Source: Guadua angustifolia (Eukaryota; Streptophyta; Magnoliopsida; Poales; Poaceae). Taken from it: a DNA stretch of 64,000 nt. The position numbers and the translations under genes were made by a program. The stretch spans positions 16,390,423-16,454,422 of the forward strand of contig CM070515.1 of assembly GCA_036346375.1 (NCBI GenBank), in the 5' to 3' direction. Below are positions 1 to 12,890 of this stretch, in pieces (position 1 is the stretch's first letter; each line of letters starts with the position of its first letter). The notes under the pieces are model-generated. The model had not been told where the DNA came from. It saw only the letters and a program-made list of their open reading frames with translations, and searched no databases.

Positions 1-721
1 TTTGTTGGTCAGATATGTCTCTTTCCTTTTCTCCCTCTTTTTAATCATCTCCATACACATCACATGGTGATGACAGGGTTGCAACTTGCAACTCAGATTT
101 GTTTCGAAAGATGGTCTGCCTACTTTTGGGGAATCGGAGAACAGAACAGCTTGATTTGTTGATTACTGGAAAAGTTATTTCCACTTAGGTAAGTCTTTTC
201 ACAGGAGAAGCTAAAGGCTAAAGTCTCTAGCCCGAGGCCTAGATCCATTTGGATCCTAACAGTCGGGCAAACAAGCTGTATATGCAGAAACTAGGCTCTT
301 TGGATTGCTCCTCTTGGTAATATAGTTCGGACATGTTGGTTATCCTGAGTAGTTACATATGGGGAACAGTGCAAATTTCTTCTCATGAAGAATACATATC
401 CTGCTACAAAAAATTAAACGTAAGGGAGGTTAATTCCACTGCAACAGTAGTAGCTAAAACCTCTCACAAGTACATTACAGCAGGGTGTCCTTCTTATGAC
501 CATGATATACACGCTTAGCATGTGCTTAGCAATATTAGCATCAGAGAATGTTGGTCTTGTATGTGTAAACAAAATCAAATTATGTACATCAACGACGGAG
601 GTAAAGTGGGGATTGTAACACAATATTTGTCGTACATGCATTATCCCAACTGTATATACTTACAAAAGATAGAAATGTGAAAAGAAGATTAGCCTGTACA
701 CCTCGTCGCGAAAGAAGGAAT
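1..721. other. Intergenic, 3' flank of INCENP gene
   Basis: No coding or RNA gene is recognised here. It lies just downstream of the minus-strand INCENP stop codon, so it should hold the 3' UTR and polyadenylation region of that gene. Short open frames on both strands have no recognisable domain. Confidence 0.5.
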
Positions 722-3700
722 TCAGTGATGCAGAAACAACGGCAATGTCATTTCTACAGTGGTTGTAAAAGGAAAACAGCCAATTAGTTGAATCTTCGTT
801 GAGGAATGTGGACTGGAAGAAATGGAGAAAAGGTAGGAAACTACAAATTTAGTCACAGCAATAACTAAAACAGATGTGCTCATAATGGAAATGGTGTAAC
901 TGAGCTTACCATCAGATAAACTGAAAGAACACTTGCGTGAAAAAATTTCTCTGGGGCCTAAATTCTGATTGGATAAAAAGGTTTTATCCAAGAATTCTTT
1001 CCTGAAAATAAGCATGGACACTATGCAGTTAGCAGGCTCAAGTAGAATGATCAGAGCGGAATATAGAGTAGCAACAGGACCTCTTATTTCTTATATTGGC
1101 ATTAATGAATATTCTCAGTTTCTGTCAGCAATGTCAAATTGCAGGTTTGTTTGAAAAAAGGTGAATACCATCAAATAAAAGGTTAAAGATCATATTTGTA
1201 TTATGTTGAAAATCAAAAGCAAAACAAATGCTACTAACTTGAACCAGAGCACTGGTGGCCCCTGACAAGTTTGATACTGTGTACCACGTCCCAAAAGTAC
1301 TGCATCTATAAGTCTAGAACACTCACCGAGCCCATGATGGAATCAATTTCCTTCTACGCCTTACTTCCTCTTCATGCTCCAAGTTGCCGTCATCCTCTTC
1401 ATCAGAATCTTTATAAGGAGACATTTCATATGACTGAAATGGATTCACAGAAAGAATGGTAAGCGGTATAATTCTCAAACCATTATGATCCCTAAAAACT
1501 TCTGGCAAATGGAAGCAATCAAAATAGCCCATATTGTAGTTGCTTGTAGTTTTATCCAGCTGTAATTAAGCAACTGATGGGTGTACCCGAACATTTCTCC
1601 AAGTTATCAAAGCAAGGGGAAAATATTTAGACTGCAAGTAATCAATATCATCCAAAGGTTCAAACAGCATTTTATATGTTCATGCGGTACATCACCCTTA
1701 ACTTAGATTAAACGAAATTGTCTAACAGCTGCTCTAAAACACCAGTTTGTAAAACTACTCAACATTTCAGCTGTGCTGAAAGTTTGGGAGCACATGATAT
1801 GTTAGTAACTGAGCAATTGAAGGTGAATGATCAGCATTGCTGTACACAGACACACAAGAAGGTTCTTGGCATTAGATTAATGAAAGAGTATAGCTTATCA
1901 ACATCGTCTGACAAGTTTTCCTGGACCTGAAGTCCAGAACTATCAGGCCTCCCATCTGCAACCACAGCCTTCAGATTGTTGCTTTCAGATGCTATAAATC
2001 TAAGAACAGATTATGTCCTTTCATCAGGTATTAATTGATTTTTCACCACCCCTCCGACTAAATCCTTCCCCAGCTCCTTATCACCCTGCCATGATTAAAT
2101 CGATTGAAAAACAAAACAAAGATTTTGTGGTAATCCAAAAAAAGGCAGTACAAATTGTAATGCTCACTCACAGAATCTTTCCGACAAGCATCTTTCTCGC
2201 CGTTTGGAGCATGCATTCTTTCCACCTGCTGCTTTTTTCGTTTCCATGCTTCTTCTACACATTTTCTTTTTCTCTCTTTTTCCTTCTTCTCGTCATCTTC
2301 CCTCTGCCTCTTCCTAGCAACGTCTGCATCCATTTTCTTCTTCTGCTCCACAAGTTTATGTTTTTGCTCTCTCTCTCTTGCTTTAGTCTTTCATGCTCTA
2401 GTTCTGCAGCTGCTTTGCACATTTCCCGCTCATTATGCTTCTTTTCTGCACGACGCTCTGTAGCTTCAGCTGCCTCGAGTGCCTTCACTCGAACATCTCT
2501 TTTCACTACAAATCAGAAGCTCCATTTGTTGAGATCTCGAACGACAAACATTCAAAATTTATGAAAAGATTGTAGTGATTTTATAGGCCTTTAAGTTTAT
2601 GATCTTAGCTTCTTGCAAGATTGCATTAGCATAATGGATTTAACATGCATTTTGAACTAAAAATGACTGCAAACAGATAAGACTTACTGGTTGTAGGTTG
2701 TTTCTTCTGTTTTACGAGTGGTATAAATGATATCATGTTAGTGACAATATTACTAGGTTTCCATCCTTTCTCAAGATTTGCTTCACTTCTGTGCCTTTGA
2801 TTTTTGCTACCCAGAATTCTTGTCCTTCTTGCTCTATTGTGGAGGGACTGTGTCACTTTTCCTTCTTTCCTAATCGAAGGAGCATGGTTCTCCTTTGTGT
2901 TCTTTATGGCTTGATCAATTATGAGATGCAAATGATGGTCAGGCTCCCTACTGTAAGCTTTTGTGGTTTCCAAGTCTAGGCTTCCTACATCCACATATCT
3001 TGTGGATAAAGAGGCAGATTTTTCTCTGCTTTGATATAAGCTAGAAACATACTCAAGTGGTTTTCTGCTCATCAGGTCTTGGCTCAAATATTTTCTACCA
3101 AGAGATCCAGGTAGTTTTTCTTGGTTCTCATTTTCTTCTGTGATGCTGCCATCTTCGTCAATTCGGAAGCATGCAGATTCTGGCATAGAACCCATACACT
3201 GATCCGGTTCTTCCTGACAGTTTTTCCACGCTATACTTTTCAACTGATGGGGTCAAAGGAATTTCACTATCCCCTTGAACACTGTTAGCATTTGAGGAAT
3301 CATAAGTAAGGGCATTGGGCATCAGAAAGGAACCATCAAATTCCAAACTATATTTACCAGAAATTCCCAATTTGTTAGTATCATAACTTCGATCACGCCG
3401 TTTAGTGTCAACAGAATCAAGGGAAGATCGGTTCATAAGTTTCTCAAACCTTGCTGCTAATGACCGATAAACACCACTCAGTGATTCCATCTTACTGTTC
3501 ATCTTATACTTAACAGAGAGATTGGAGCTCAGGTTGACCAACTTTGTGGAATCACAAAATGCCTCAAATGCCCTTTCTTCAATGGTTGGACTGTTAGATG
3601 GAATAGGAATGCTAAACCTCTGGAGTTGTTGCACGGTTTCATCACAGTCAGCATAATTATCACAGTTTTGCCATGGAATAGTACCATCAGACGTTGGTTG

Positions 3701-6700
3701 ACCTGGATCATAATCAATACCTGTCTTATCTAGTTCTAGATTGGAGTCATAACTTGATTTCTCCTGAATTGATCCATTCGAAGCACAGGCCTGTTGACTG
3801 TGCTGATCTAAAGCATAGCCTGAGAACGTAGTTGGTGAAGTGGTTCTGGGATAGTTTTCTGGGATGGATACTCCACTTCCACATGCAACATAATCCATCT
3901 GAGTCAATACCTGATCTTGTACTATCGCAGTTTTTACATCTGCATCAGGATATTTAAAGCAAGAATTTGTCTGTAAACAAAGAACAAAACACGTTAGAGC
4001 TTACAAGTTTGCCTATAAAGTAACACTTCACAACTCCACACAACAGTGCCAGAGAAAAACAAAACATATGCAACAAACTAGGTACCATAAAGTGCAATGT
4101 CATGTGAAACATACAATGTGACCAAACTGGATGTATGCTTCAGATGGCATTTAATAGTTGGAACAAAATTTTAAATTTTCAAGTAAAATTGTGAGTGCAA
4201 AGTATTACTGTGGACAGGTTTGTGTAAACTTGACCTGTTTTCAAATGGATAAATAATCATCAATTAAGAATATATCTAAATTTTTTTAACGAAAAAGAAG
4301 TATATATTTGCTAAAGATATACCTTTCTTACACAGCGCCCATCGCCGTCAGATAGAATATCAGAGCAGTTAGGCAAATAATTGGTCACTGCATCTAGATC
4401 GTTTTCTAAAGAATGTGATTGAGAACAAAGAGGAACCATTTCTAATGGACTGCTGCCATTACACGATGAAGTTTTCATACTTGGAGAATTACAACGGATA
4501 ACATCTGATAGGCTAACCAAACTTCTCTCGGGGGAGGAATTCGCACTTGCATGAACTTCATCTGCCACTGGATTTCTCCAGTTACTTGCATCGCTTCTTC
4601 CCTCCGAATTAAATGAAATGCACTCACAAGATCCTAAACTACTTAAGAAGTTGGGAACTGAAAATTGTGGCTGCTCTATTTTCCAGCTGGTCATGAATGT
4701 CATCTTGACAGTCCAGAGATGGTGTGCTCGTTACGCTAGAAGAGGTATAGACGACATAATCTGATTGGCAGTTCGTCACTACCTTTTCACAAGATGAATT
4801 CCCTTGTGTTTGGATTGCACTTGCACTTGATCTGTCTAGGTGACTACCAGTGCTTTGAACATCTGACTTAAATGAAGTGTCCATCTCGCCAGACCTGGAT
4901 GGACCGGAACTACATAAAAGGTGCTGAGCAGAAGGTCGTGAAGACTGGGTTTTATCACTCACTGCTCTGCATGGATCGGCATTTATTTCCTTGGAAACAT
5001 CAAAACAAAATATCTTTTGTTCTGCCCCTGCAGGATCAGGAGTTTGGTAAGAAAGCAAGAGGCATTTCGCTAAATAAGAATGCACATTTAAGTGAAAGCA
5101 AGTGTAAACATTACCTTTATGTTGTAGGCTTCTGAAGCATTTGTCTGCTGATATTGTACTATCCCTTTCTGCAGTGTGCAATACTCGTGCATTCTTCTTA
5201 GATGAAAAACTGCTCAAAACTCCTAGTGTCACAGATTCACCCATGCTATTCCTAACAGGAACATCATATGCTTCACTCTGAGTCGAAAATTTTGCCTGAG
5301 CATGACCAGACTGTTCTGGATGACTGTTGACTGAATCTAATACTGGTTCTTTTCTAAGGCTCTCATTTGATGTTAACAGAGTAGCAGACACCATGTGTGT
5401 ATCCACAACTGTACGAATACTATCAAATTCTATAGATGGTTTAGTCAATGAAGATTGCATCTGACATGGCTTGTTATCTGCAGATACAAAGGCATCTGTA
5501 GCACAAGCGCTATTGGAATCATTGTGATTAATCATTGTTCCTGAAGAAACAATGCTGTTCTGATAAACATCGCCATCATTGGCAGACTTGGGCAGAAGCT
5601 TCTCAAGATCGGCAGCAAACTTGGCCAGGGAGCATCTGCTGAATGCACCACCTAACTTTGAATGTGAGTAGCGTCCACAGTCATCTTCCAACATATTCTC
5701 CAGTGGATGTGAGGAGCGTCCACAGTCATCATCTAGCATATTCTTCTGCGGCATTCCAAACATTTCTGGAGCCCCAGAAGTAGTATCAGCTAGATGAGCG
5801 GGTTGCAGGGAAGATTCATTGCATTGAGGAGGCAGCACATGACATTCTAAACTCTGCTGTTCAAGAATCTTGGAAATTTCATCGATACTCCTATCTGAAG
5901 AACTGCTTCTTTTTCTTAATGTTTCGGTATTTTCAACTGTGGGCAAGGAATCCTTTCCAAGCTGTGGACTGACCATACAATGAAATCCTTCATGACAAAT
6001 GGTTTCAGAAGAATGCCCTGTTTCCTTTTCAAGCAGTAGACTGGCCATAGAACGAGATCCTTCAAGAAAATTAGTTTCAACACAGTGCAATGTAGCCTTT
6101 TCAAGCAGTGGACTGGCCATAGGATTTGGTTCTTCAAGAGAATAGGTTTCAGATGTGTGTATTGGTTCCTTTTCAAGCAATACACTGCCGATAGAATAGG
6201 GTCCTCTTAATATATCAGTATGTTCAAGTGTGTGCAATGGATCCTTATCAAGCTGTGGACTGACCATACTATAAGGTCCTTTACAAAAAATGGTTTCAGA
6301 AGCATGTCCTGTTTCCTTTTCAAGCAGTATACTGGCCATAGAATGAGATCCTTCAAGAAAATTAGTTTCAACACAGCGCAACGTAGCCTTTTCAAGCAAT
6401 GGACTGGCCATGGGCAGTGGTTCTTCAAGAGAATCAGTTTCAGACGTGTGTGTTGATTCCTTTTCAGGCAATAGACTGCCGATAGAGTGGGGTCCTCTTA
6501 ATGTTTCATTATATTCAAGTGTGTGCAATGGACCCTTATCAAGTTGTGGACTGACCATACAGTAAGGTTCTTCACAAAAAATGGTTTCAGAAGTGTGTCC
6601 TGTTTCCTTATCAAGCAGTAGAGTGGCCATAGAATGAGGTCCTTCAAGAAAATTAGTTTCAACACAGTGCAACCTAGCCTTTTCAAGCAGTGGACTGGCC

Positions 6701-8936
6701 ATGGACTGTGGTTCTTCAAGGGGATCAGTTTCAGAAGTGTGCGTTGGTTCTTTTTCAGGCAATTGACTGCCCATAGAGAGGGGTCCTTCAAGAAAATTAA
6801 CTTCATCGGAGCGTAATATATCCTTTTCCAGCTGAGGACTGGCTGTGGAATGTGGTACTTTGAGAGAATCGACTTCAGCAATTTGTATTGCATCCTTTTC
6901 AGGCGGTGGACAGGCCACAGAATCAGGTTCTTTCAGAAAATTACGTTTATCACACTGCAATGAATCATTTTCAAGAAGTAGGCTAGCCATAGAAGTTGGC
7001 CCTTCAAGAGAATCAGTGACAAAATGAGGTACTTCATGCAAATTAGCTTCAACTGAGTGCAATGTATCCTTTTGAAGCAGCACGCTGACAACAGAATGTG
7101 GTTCTTCAAGAGAATTGGTAGAAGATGGGTCTTCATTTAGAGAATGTGTGGCAGTAAACTCAATAAGGACTGTTTCAGAACCGCGTTTCTGGCACTGATT
7201 AACTGCTTCAGAACAGTTAGGGATATGTAAGCTGCCTGGTTTGACATCATCAAATTTAAGTGTTTTTGGCTCGACCCTCTGATGGGTTTCAGGCAGTGCA
7301 TGATGTACACCTTCTGCATTTTTCTGATCAGCGAGATCTAGATATGGATTTCTTAGAGTAATTCCTTCAGAAAAAATCGCAGTGTTGATATTCTTGTTTT
7401 GTAAAGCCACAGATAGAGGAAAAAAAACATGAAAATGGGGAAGAAAAGACTGTTATCATGTTCTACCAAAACATCATTTTTTTTTTCAAAACTGGCTATT
7501 TAAACGCCAGTTCATCCTAAGCAATAATAGAAACACAATGCATATCTTAATTCATTGCAATGCGTGTTCGTTACTAACTTCATGATTTGTTTGTCAGTAG
7601 ACTCTTCTCTAAAAAAGAAAAAGAAAGAAAGAAAGTAACCACTAGATAGCCCAAGTAACCACTAGATAGCCCATCTCTATGTCACAGGCTCCTAGGCCCG
7701 TAATTGATCTTCAAACTTGAGCATCTCCAAGCGGCAAGTGCAAAAGACACGAATAATGTCATCGCCGTGTCATTTGTACATGCGCTATCATCCAAAGATG
7801 ACCCTTTACATAAGGGTGAAACTAGCGCTCGGACGTCCGATTACTATTCATCTCATCGGACGCCTCTTGCAACATTTTTTTCCTCCTTGTGCAACATTTT
7901 TTTTAAACGCTTGCAACATCTGTTTACTGTAGTGATTTTTACTGTTTGTTGAAAGAAAATATTGCACGTGTTGGTAAGAAATGTTGCACGTGTAGGAAAA
8001 AATGTTGCAATGCATCCGAAAATTTCGGACGTCCGGACACAAGTCATTAGGTTTACAATAATGTTCACTGAACTAAAAGGAGTAAACCGTACCTCGGTCA
8101 AACAAGATAAAATCAAACTTTGCAATGCAAACTAGGCACCGCCTCATCCTCCGCAAGCTAATTACATCACTAGAACGCCACAATTTGGGCAACGACTGCT
8201 GTGCAATCAGCCCTCCCGTGCAATCATCGTGCAATCTAACTAAGAAAAGTTTCAAAAAATTCTGAAAAAAATCATGGATGTACATCTCATCTTACCCCAT
8301 CTTTTGTAACTTCTAGCATAGGACGAATTTGATCATGAAAATTTATATGTAGATGGGGTAAGATGAGATGTACATCCATGATTTTTTCCAGAATTTTTTG
8401 AAACTTTTCTTAGTTGGATTGCACGGTGATTGCACGGAAGGGCTGATTGCACAGCAGTCGTTGCCCACAATTTGTGCTCCCAAGCCGCTTAAAATCTTCT
8501 ACCGAGACGCAATTCAAATTGATATAGTACTACTTTTCTCGGTGAATCTTTCCCATAGTTTGTCCATCTATGGGGACGCGAAGTTCTATTAATAGACCCT
8601 AATCGAATACAGCGCTTAACAAATCGAAACCTAAATCGAAATGGAAACAGGTGCTCCGCCGCGTCCACGGGTCCCGCGGTGGAATCGAGGCAAAAGCCCA
8701 ACACCAACCAGTACACCACCCCAGCAACCAAAGGCAACGCACCTCGGAAGGAGAGAAACCAACGGACCTTGCGTCGCGACGGCGGCGGCGAGGGGCAGGA
8801 GAAGCCACGGCGGGGGGTTGTGGCCGGCGGCGACGAGGGTGCAACCGATGGACTGGGAGTAGGATACCACATGCTGCCGCATCTGCGCCTTCACCAAGTC
8901 TCGGCGCTCGAAGGCCTGCATGAACATCTCATCCAT
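722..8936 (-). CDS. WYR: INCENP / WYRD-type inner centromere protein homologue (multi-exon, three apparent frame breaks)
   Basis: Scaffold of the chromosomal passenger complex, which activates and places Aurora kinase at inner centromeres and midzone. Seen in the sequence: the N-terminus MDEMFMQAFERRDLVKAQ starts at 8936 and leads to NPPPWLL, the plant INCENP N-terminal signature. A very large low-complexity exon runs about 7400-5115. A charged coiled coil (RRAEKKHNEREM to VEQKKKMDADVARKRQRED) lies at 2505-2168. The IN-box, SYEMSPYKDSDEED to RRRKLIPSWAR, is at 1433-1327. Exons with good GT/AG borders, read on the minus strand, are 8936-8768, about 7400-5115, 5027-4323, 3970-2688, 2505-2168, 1991-about 1860, 1433-1327, 1001-910 and 753-722 (stop at 722-724). 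The intron 5114-5028 is 87 nt and keeps frame. The exon or exons between 8768 and 7400 are unresolved. The frame breaks near 4674, near 3196 and in a GA run at 2366-2378, inside otherwise conserved coding sequence. This means either a recently disabled copy or assembly indels. Family assignment is strong; functional status is uncertain. Confidence 0.85.
5930..7110 (-). repeat. Coding tandem repeat in INCENP large exon (291-bp higher-order unit)
   Basis: The protein here is built from degenerate units of about 24-25 residues of the form LEGPxSMASxLLEKExxHxxET. Four units make a higher-order repeat of exactly 291 bp (97 codons). The landmark CTGCC on the plus strand recurs at 6185, 6476 and 6767, each 291 bp apart. 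All periods are multiples of three, so copy-number change would keep the frame. The segment is acidic and Ser/Thr/Pro-rich, and is probably an unstructured spacer between the N-terminal targeting part and the coiled coil. Confidence 0.85.
7634..7673. repeat. 20-bp direct tandem duplication
   Basis: The unit AGTAACCACTAGATAGCCCA occurs twice back to back, next to a GAAA-rich microsatellite, inside an intron of the INCENP gene. Confidence 0.85.
8179..8474. mobile_element. Mutator-type MITE with 9-bp target duplication
   Basis: The element is 8188-8465 (278 bp). It is nearly a complete hairpin: terminal inverted repeats begin GGCAACGACTGCTGTGCAAT and extend about 120 bp on each side. Perfect 9-bp direct repeats CACAATTTG flank it at 8179-8187 and 8466-8474. 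A 9-bp target duplication with long terminal inverted repeats is the hallmark of Mutator-like MITEs. It has no coding capacity. It sits between exon 1 and the next recognisable exon of the INCENP gene, so it is probably intronic. Confidence 0.85.
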
Positions 8937-9014
8937 GGCGGCCGAAGGATGGGAGCGATCGGAGGCTAGGATTTGGTCATGGAAGCCGCGGCGGAGGAGT
9001 GGACGAGTAGCCAA

Positions 9015-9957
9015 CGGAGGAAAGAGTTCGTAATTTTTGAATCGGGAAGGGGAGGAAAGGAGTAGCCAACGTTCAATATTTGTAGTAAACTGATTGTAGT
9101 TAGTTTAACGACCACAAATTCTGTCGAACAAAAAGAAAAAAGTTGAACGACCACAAATCAAAGGTCTCATGAGGTAGGGAAGGACAAGGATAGATCCCTC
9201 CATCTTCTTTTACAAGGGGACTGAGCATTGGTGATTGTTCAGTGCTCCACATTGGACCTTTCTGGTCTTTAGGAACCCGGTGCAATTGGATCGGATTCGA
9301 TCGGATACCACTTATTCCATATTATAAATTATTTTTTTCTCGAATTCAAAATCAGACACGGATAATACCAAATACGAATATGGATGCAAATAGAAACGGT
9401 CACGAATACATATCAAATTTGGTCCAATAACGAATATTTAATTAGATATCGTGTGAAAACATAGGTCGTATATAGCACACATACAAGACTGAAAATTACA
9501 TAATGAAATCTTCACCACATGTCCAAGATACAACAATAGATGATTTACAAGCAACGTAACTCCAAATCACATATTGGAAGGCACCAGCGTAAAGATCTCA
9601 TCGAGCTGATTGAAAATGACATATTATTTACCTAATTCTAAGTTCGGACAAAGAAGGTAATACATATTAAAGATATCAAAATCTGTTGATATCCAGATAT
9701 CCAAGACAAATTCATCGAAACCATCCGAGGGGGAAACCGGATACATCCGATTCCGACGGATTTCTCTCCCTGAATCCGATTCCGGATCCAACAAAAAAAT
9801 ATTCGATACAGAGTCCAAATCCAAAAAATATTCAATCAGCATTTCCCATATCCAATCCAAATATGGTTGGTCAGACAGTCGATCAAGATGTATCCGATCC
9901 AATTAGTATCAGACTTTGACATGCGACATTGAGCTTTTCGCCAAAAGTATAGTTATT
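9015..9957. other. 5' flank of INCENP plus degenerate ATCCGGATAC-type repeat
   Basis: 9015-9240 should contain the INCENP promoter and 5' UTR; I see no clear TATA box. About 9285-9910 is rich in variants of ATCCGATTCCGA and GATATCC in both orientations, an old inverted-repeat element. A related sequence occurs at about 35935-36400. No gene is recognised. Confidence 0.4.
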
Positions 9958-10361
9958 GCCCTACTTGGTATGGCTGTAGTTTTTATGAAAAGTAGATTTC
10001 GACTGAGTTGCATGGCTAAAAGGCTGCACAGCTGAATAGCTAGATTGAAGAGATTTGTTGTTTAGCAGTCTGGCTTTTCGTCTAGCTTTCAGGTGTGAGG
10101 AGTAGGGAATGAGAGTGAGAGAGGTGAGGTTTGGGATTTTACACTTGGTAAGAGGGTGTAATTTTCTTCTAATGGCAAAATCAAAACCCTAACCCACTAA
10201 AACTGTGGAAAGCTACTCTAGACCAGCTTTCAGTTTTTAACTTCTCCTAATACAAATGAGCTACTAGCTTTTGGCTTCTGTCTACGAAGAAATCGATCAT
10301 TTGGAACAGCTTCCGGCTTCTAGAGAGAAGCCGAAACTAAAGCCATTCCAAACAGGGCCTT
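9958..10361. mobile_element. TIR element, PIF/Tourist-like, about 400 bp
   Basis: The left end GCCCTACTTGGTATGGCTG is the inverted partner of the right end, which reads ATTCCAAACAGGGC on the plus strand. Internal sequence is non-coding. The right half, from about 10085, is clearly related to 36937-37212, so this is a family with at least two copies in the window. The target duplication is not clear enough to fix the superfamily; the GGCCCTGTTTGG-type end favours PIF/Harbinger. Confidence 0.5.
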
Positions 10362-10940
10362 AAAGCGATAAGGCAAGACGGCACACCACCTTTTTACCAT
10401 CAAAGCGCTTAAGACGCGTAACAAAGCAGCGCCAAATACTCGACAACACGGAGTTTAACCACAGAAGATCCTTGCTCAAAAGAAATTAAGAGAGAGAATA
10501 TTAGCAAAATCAGCAACCCAACAAGCCCATGGGCAAGTTGCATGTATACATAATATTGTGAAATCATCCATAGTGAACACTTGTGTCTAATAAATAAAAA
10601 TGAACTGAACACACAGACAGCGCTGGTATTCTGTAATTTTGTTATGCGAGTGGAAGTGGAGCACTAAAAGAACGTTGCAATGCCCTTGGATGCAGGTATC
10701 TGCTGAGAATGTAAGCACCCATTTGTCTAAGAGTGTGTGTTCATCCATCAATGTTTCGATTGTGTCAAGAAATGATTTTCAAACGAAACAATTAAAAGTT
10801 TGTACAGGACGGAGGAGTTCAATATTGCCTAAATAGATATTCAAATGTATGATATTCAAAATAAAATATCAAAATATGACCAATTGACCAGAGAGATCAC
10901 GACCATTCAAAATGAATGATGCATTCAAATTACTAGGCAG
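10362..10940. other. Intergenic, no feature seen
   Basis: AT-rich sequence without a convincing coding region, RNA gene or element boundary. Confidence 0.4.
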
Positions 10941-11195
10941 GGTAGCGTGCTATTGCACGCCGTGCTGTGTGGGCGTGTGAAAAAATCGACGAAAGGGCGT
11001 AAACACGATTTTCAACATATTTCTCACTCCGAAAAAAGCAATAAACCGAGTTACGGGGAAAAAATAGAGAGTAGCGTCATCGCACGCCGTGTTGTGTAGG
11101 CGAGGAAAAAATCGATTTAAACGCAGCAAACGCGATTTTCCACATATTTCTCAATCAAAAAGCAATGAAACCGAGCTACGGGGAAAAAATAAAGA
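10941..11195. repeat. Diverged tandem duplication, about 125-130-bp unit
   Basis: Two units start with TAGCGTGCTATTGCACGCCG and its variant TAGCGTCATCGCACGCCG. Both run through a GATTTTCxACATATTTCTCA segment to CGAGxTACGGGGAAAAAATA. Non-coding; probably part of an unidentified repeat element. Confidence 0.6.
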
Positions 11196-11317
11196 GCTAG
11201 AGTCAGTAGAAATATCTCTTTCATTTAATTATCTGGGAAATATCGGAGACCGAGGTGGGAAAACGAGGTGGGAAAATAGTCTAGAGGAAAAGAGCGAATA
11301 ATTATTAGTGACGACAA

Positions 11318-11461
11318 TTTTTTGAGTTGCACACATATTTCGGTGACGAAAACATTTTTTCCGCTAAAACGAAGAAAGGACTGGCGTGATGATGACCTTC
11401 TTAGAGATGCACACATATTTCGGTGGCGAAAACATTTTTTCATGAAAAACGGAGAAAGGAC
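11318..11461. repeat. Diverged tandem duplication, about 75-80-bp unit
   Basis: Two copies share GCACACATATTTCGGTG, CGAAAACATTTTTTC and GAGAAAGGAC or GAAGAAAGGAC. They lie just right of the preceding tandem pair and are probably the same parent element. No coding function is evident from 11462 to 11938. Confidence 0.55.
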
Positions 11462-11938
11462 CTAGACGTAAGGAGCGAGGACCTATTTGTTACGTTTTGG
11501 ACTTATCCGCTATCTTGAAAAATTAGAAAAGGGCATATCGCGATTTGAATTTAGGGGGTCTTTTAAAAGTAAAGTACCGCGAGGACCGAATCGAAAAAAA
11601 ATAAAAATCTTCCTCTCACAAAAAAATCGCGGAGGACCGATCCGTAATTTCAAAGGACCTATCCGTAATTTGGAGAAACAGAAGGACTTTTTCGCAAAAA
11701 AACCGGAGAGGGACACGTGGGCAGCGCCTCCATCCGGCTAGCCCAGGCGGCATTAGAAGGAATATATACTTGGAAGAGACCTTGTTCTTAACTCACAAAT
11801 CACTCCGTGCAAACAGCTAGTACAGCACAGCAACTGCTAATTGAGTGATACATCTAATAATCAGAAGAAAATTTTCCAAATACAGATCAATTCAGCAACC
11901 ATTGCAACTCCAGTATCCTTCATCATTTAGAAAAGATC

Positions 11939-12885
11939 TGTCGGTGTTTCGTATACCGGCAAGTAAATTTGTAAATTAAAAGACCACGCGTTCCCTCTCC
12001 TTGAATGGTTAGACTCGGGGAGCCCAAGATTACTGGTTCGGGCCGAACGTCTCTACTTCCAGTTCGTGTGGTGGTTATGTATTGATTTAGGCGCAGAGGA
12101 CTGCGTGATGTTTACAAGCGAGCGCTAAGGGTAGGCCTTGAGCGTCTCGTATAAGTGGGTGAGGTCGGAGTGAGCTAGAGCTATTTGTTCGTAAGAGTTA
12201 CACGCTCGTAAGCGCTCGTATATGCTCGTGTAAGCTTCGATCCCCCTTCCCTGAGAGTCCTGCCTCCCTTTATATAGGCGGAGGGGGCAGGTTACACGGG
12301 AGTTTAGAGAAAAAAGGATGGGGTGTCCTACGCCTTGGAGTCCTGGTTTTCGGTCCTGGTGACTGACAGGTTCCTATTCATCCTATGCCTGGGTTGGTAT
12401 ACACAGTGAGCGGTGTTTCGTCGGGAAGGAGCGCACCTACCCTCTGTGCGCCTGTCAGATGCTGACCCCGTTACGTTGTGCTCTGGTGTCGCCTCGGGAG
12501 GGTGCGCGTCTCTCCACTGTGCATGACGGGGTGAAGGGACTGGCGCTTGACTTTGGCGGCCTCCTGGCAACCTTGGGAAGGAGCCACCTGCCCCAGCATG
12601 GCTGTCGTGTCCTTGGGGTAGATGACCAGCTTGAGGTCGACCGACGATGATCTTCGTCCCTGTGGCGAAGATCGTTGGGTCGGAGCCTGCGGGGCGCCCG
12701 ACCTGAGGCCAAGTCGGAGTCTTCGGGGCGCCCGACCTGAGGCCAGGTCGGATTGCCCCTTGGTGGGCTTGATCGGGGTCGAGGGTCCTTCGTGATCCAA
12801 TGAGGCCTTCGGCCAGAGCTGGACCTAAGACGGCTCATTTGGTGTTCCGGTCTGCTAGGGATATCCTTGGTATAAGTATTCGTCA
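11939..12885. mobile_element. Solo LTR (947 bp) with 5-bp target duplication AGATC
   Basis: It starts TGTCGGTGTTTCG and ends ATTCGTCA, matching the TG...CA rule. It is flanked by perfect AGATC repeats at 11934-11938 and 12886-12890. There is no internal region or second LTR nearby, so this is a solo LTR left by LTR-LTR recombination. Lineage is not resolved. Confidence 0.8.
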
Positions 12886-12890
12886 AGATC

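Noticed and set aside
4639..4703. Short intron to explain the frame change in INCENP
   Set aside because: The only GT...AG option would be about 43 nt, below usual plant intron size, so an indel is more likely.
5842..7136. Overlapping open frames of 60-130 codons in other frames of the INCENP repeat
   Set aside because: They arise because the repeat period is a multiple of three, so every frame stays open.
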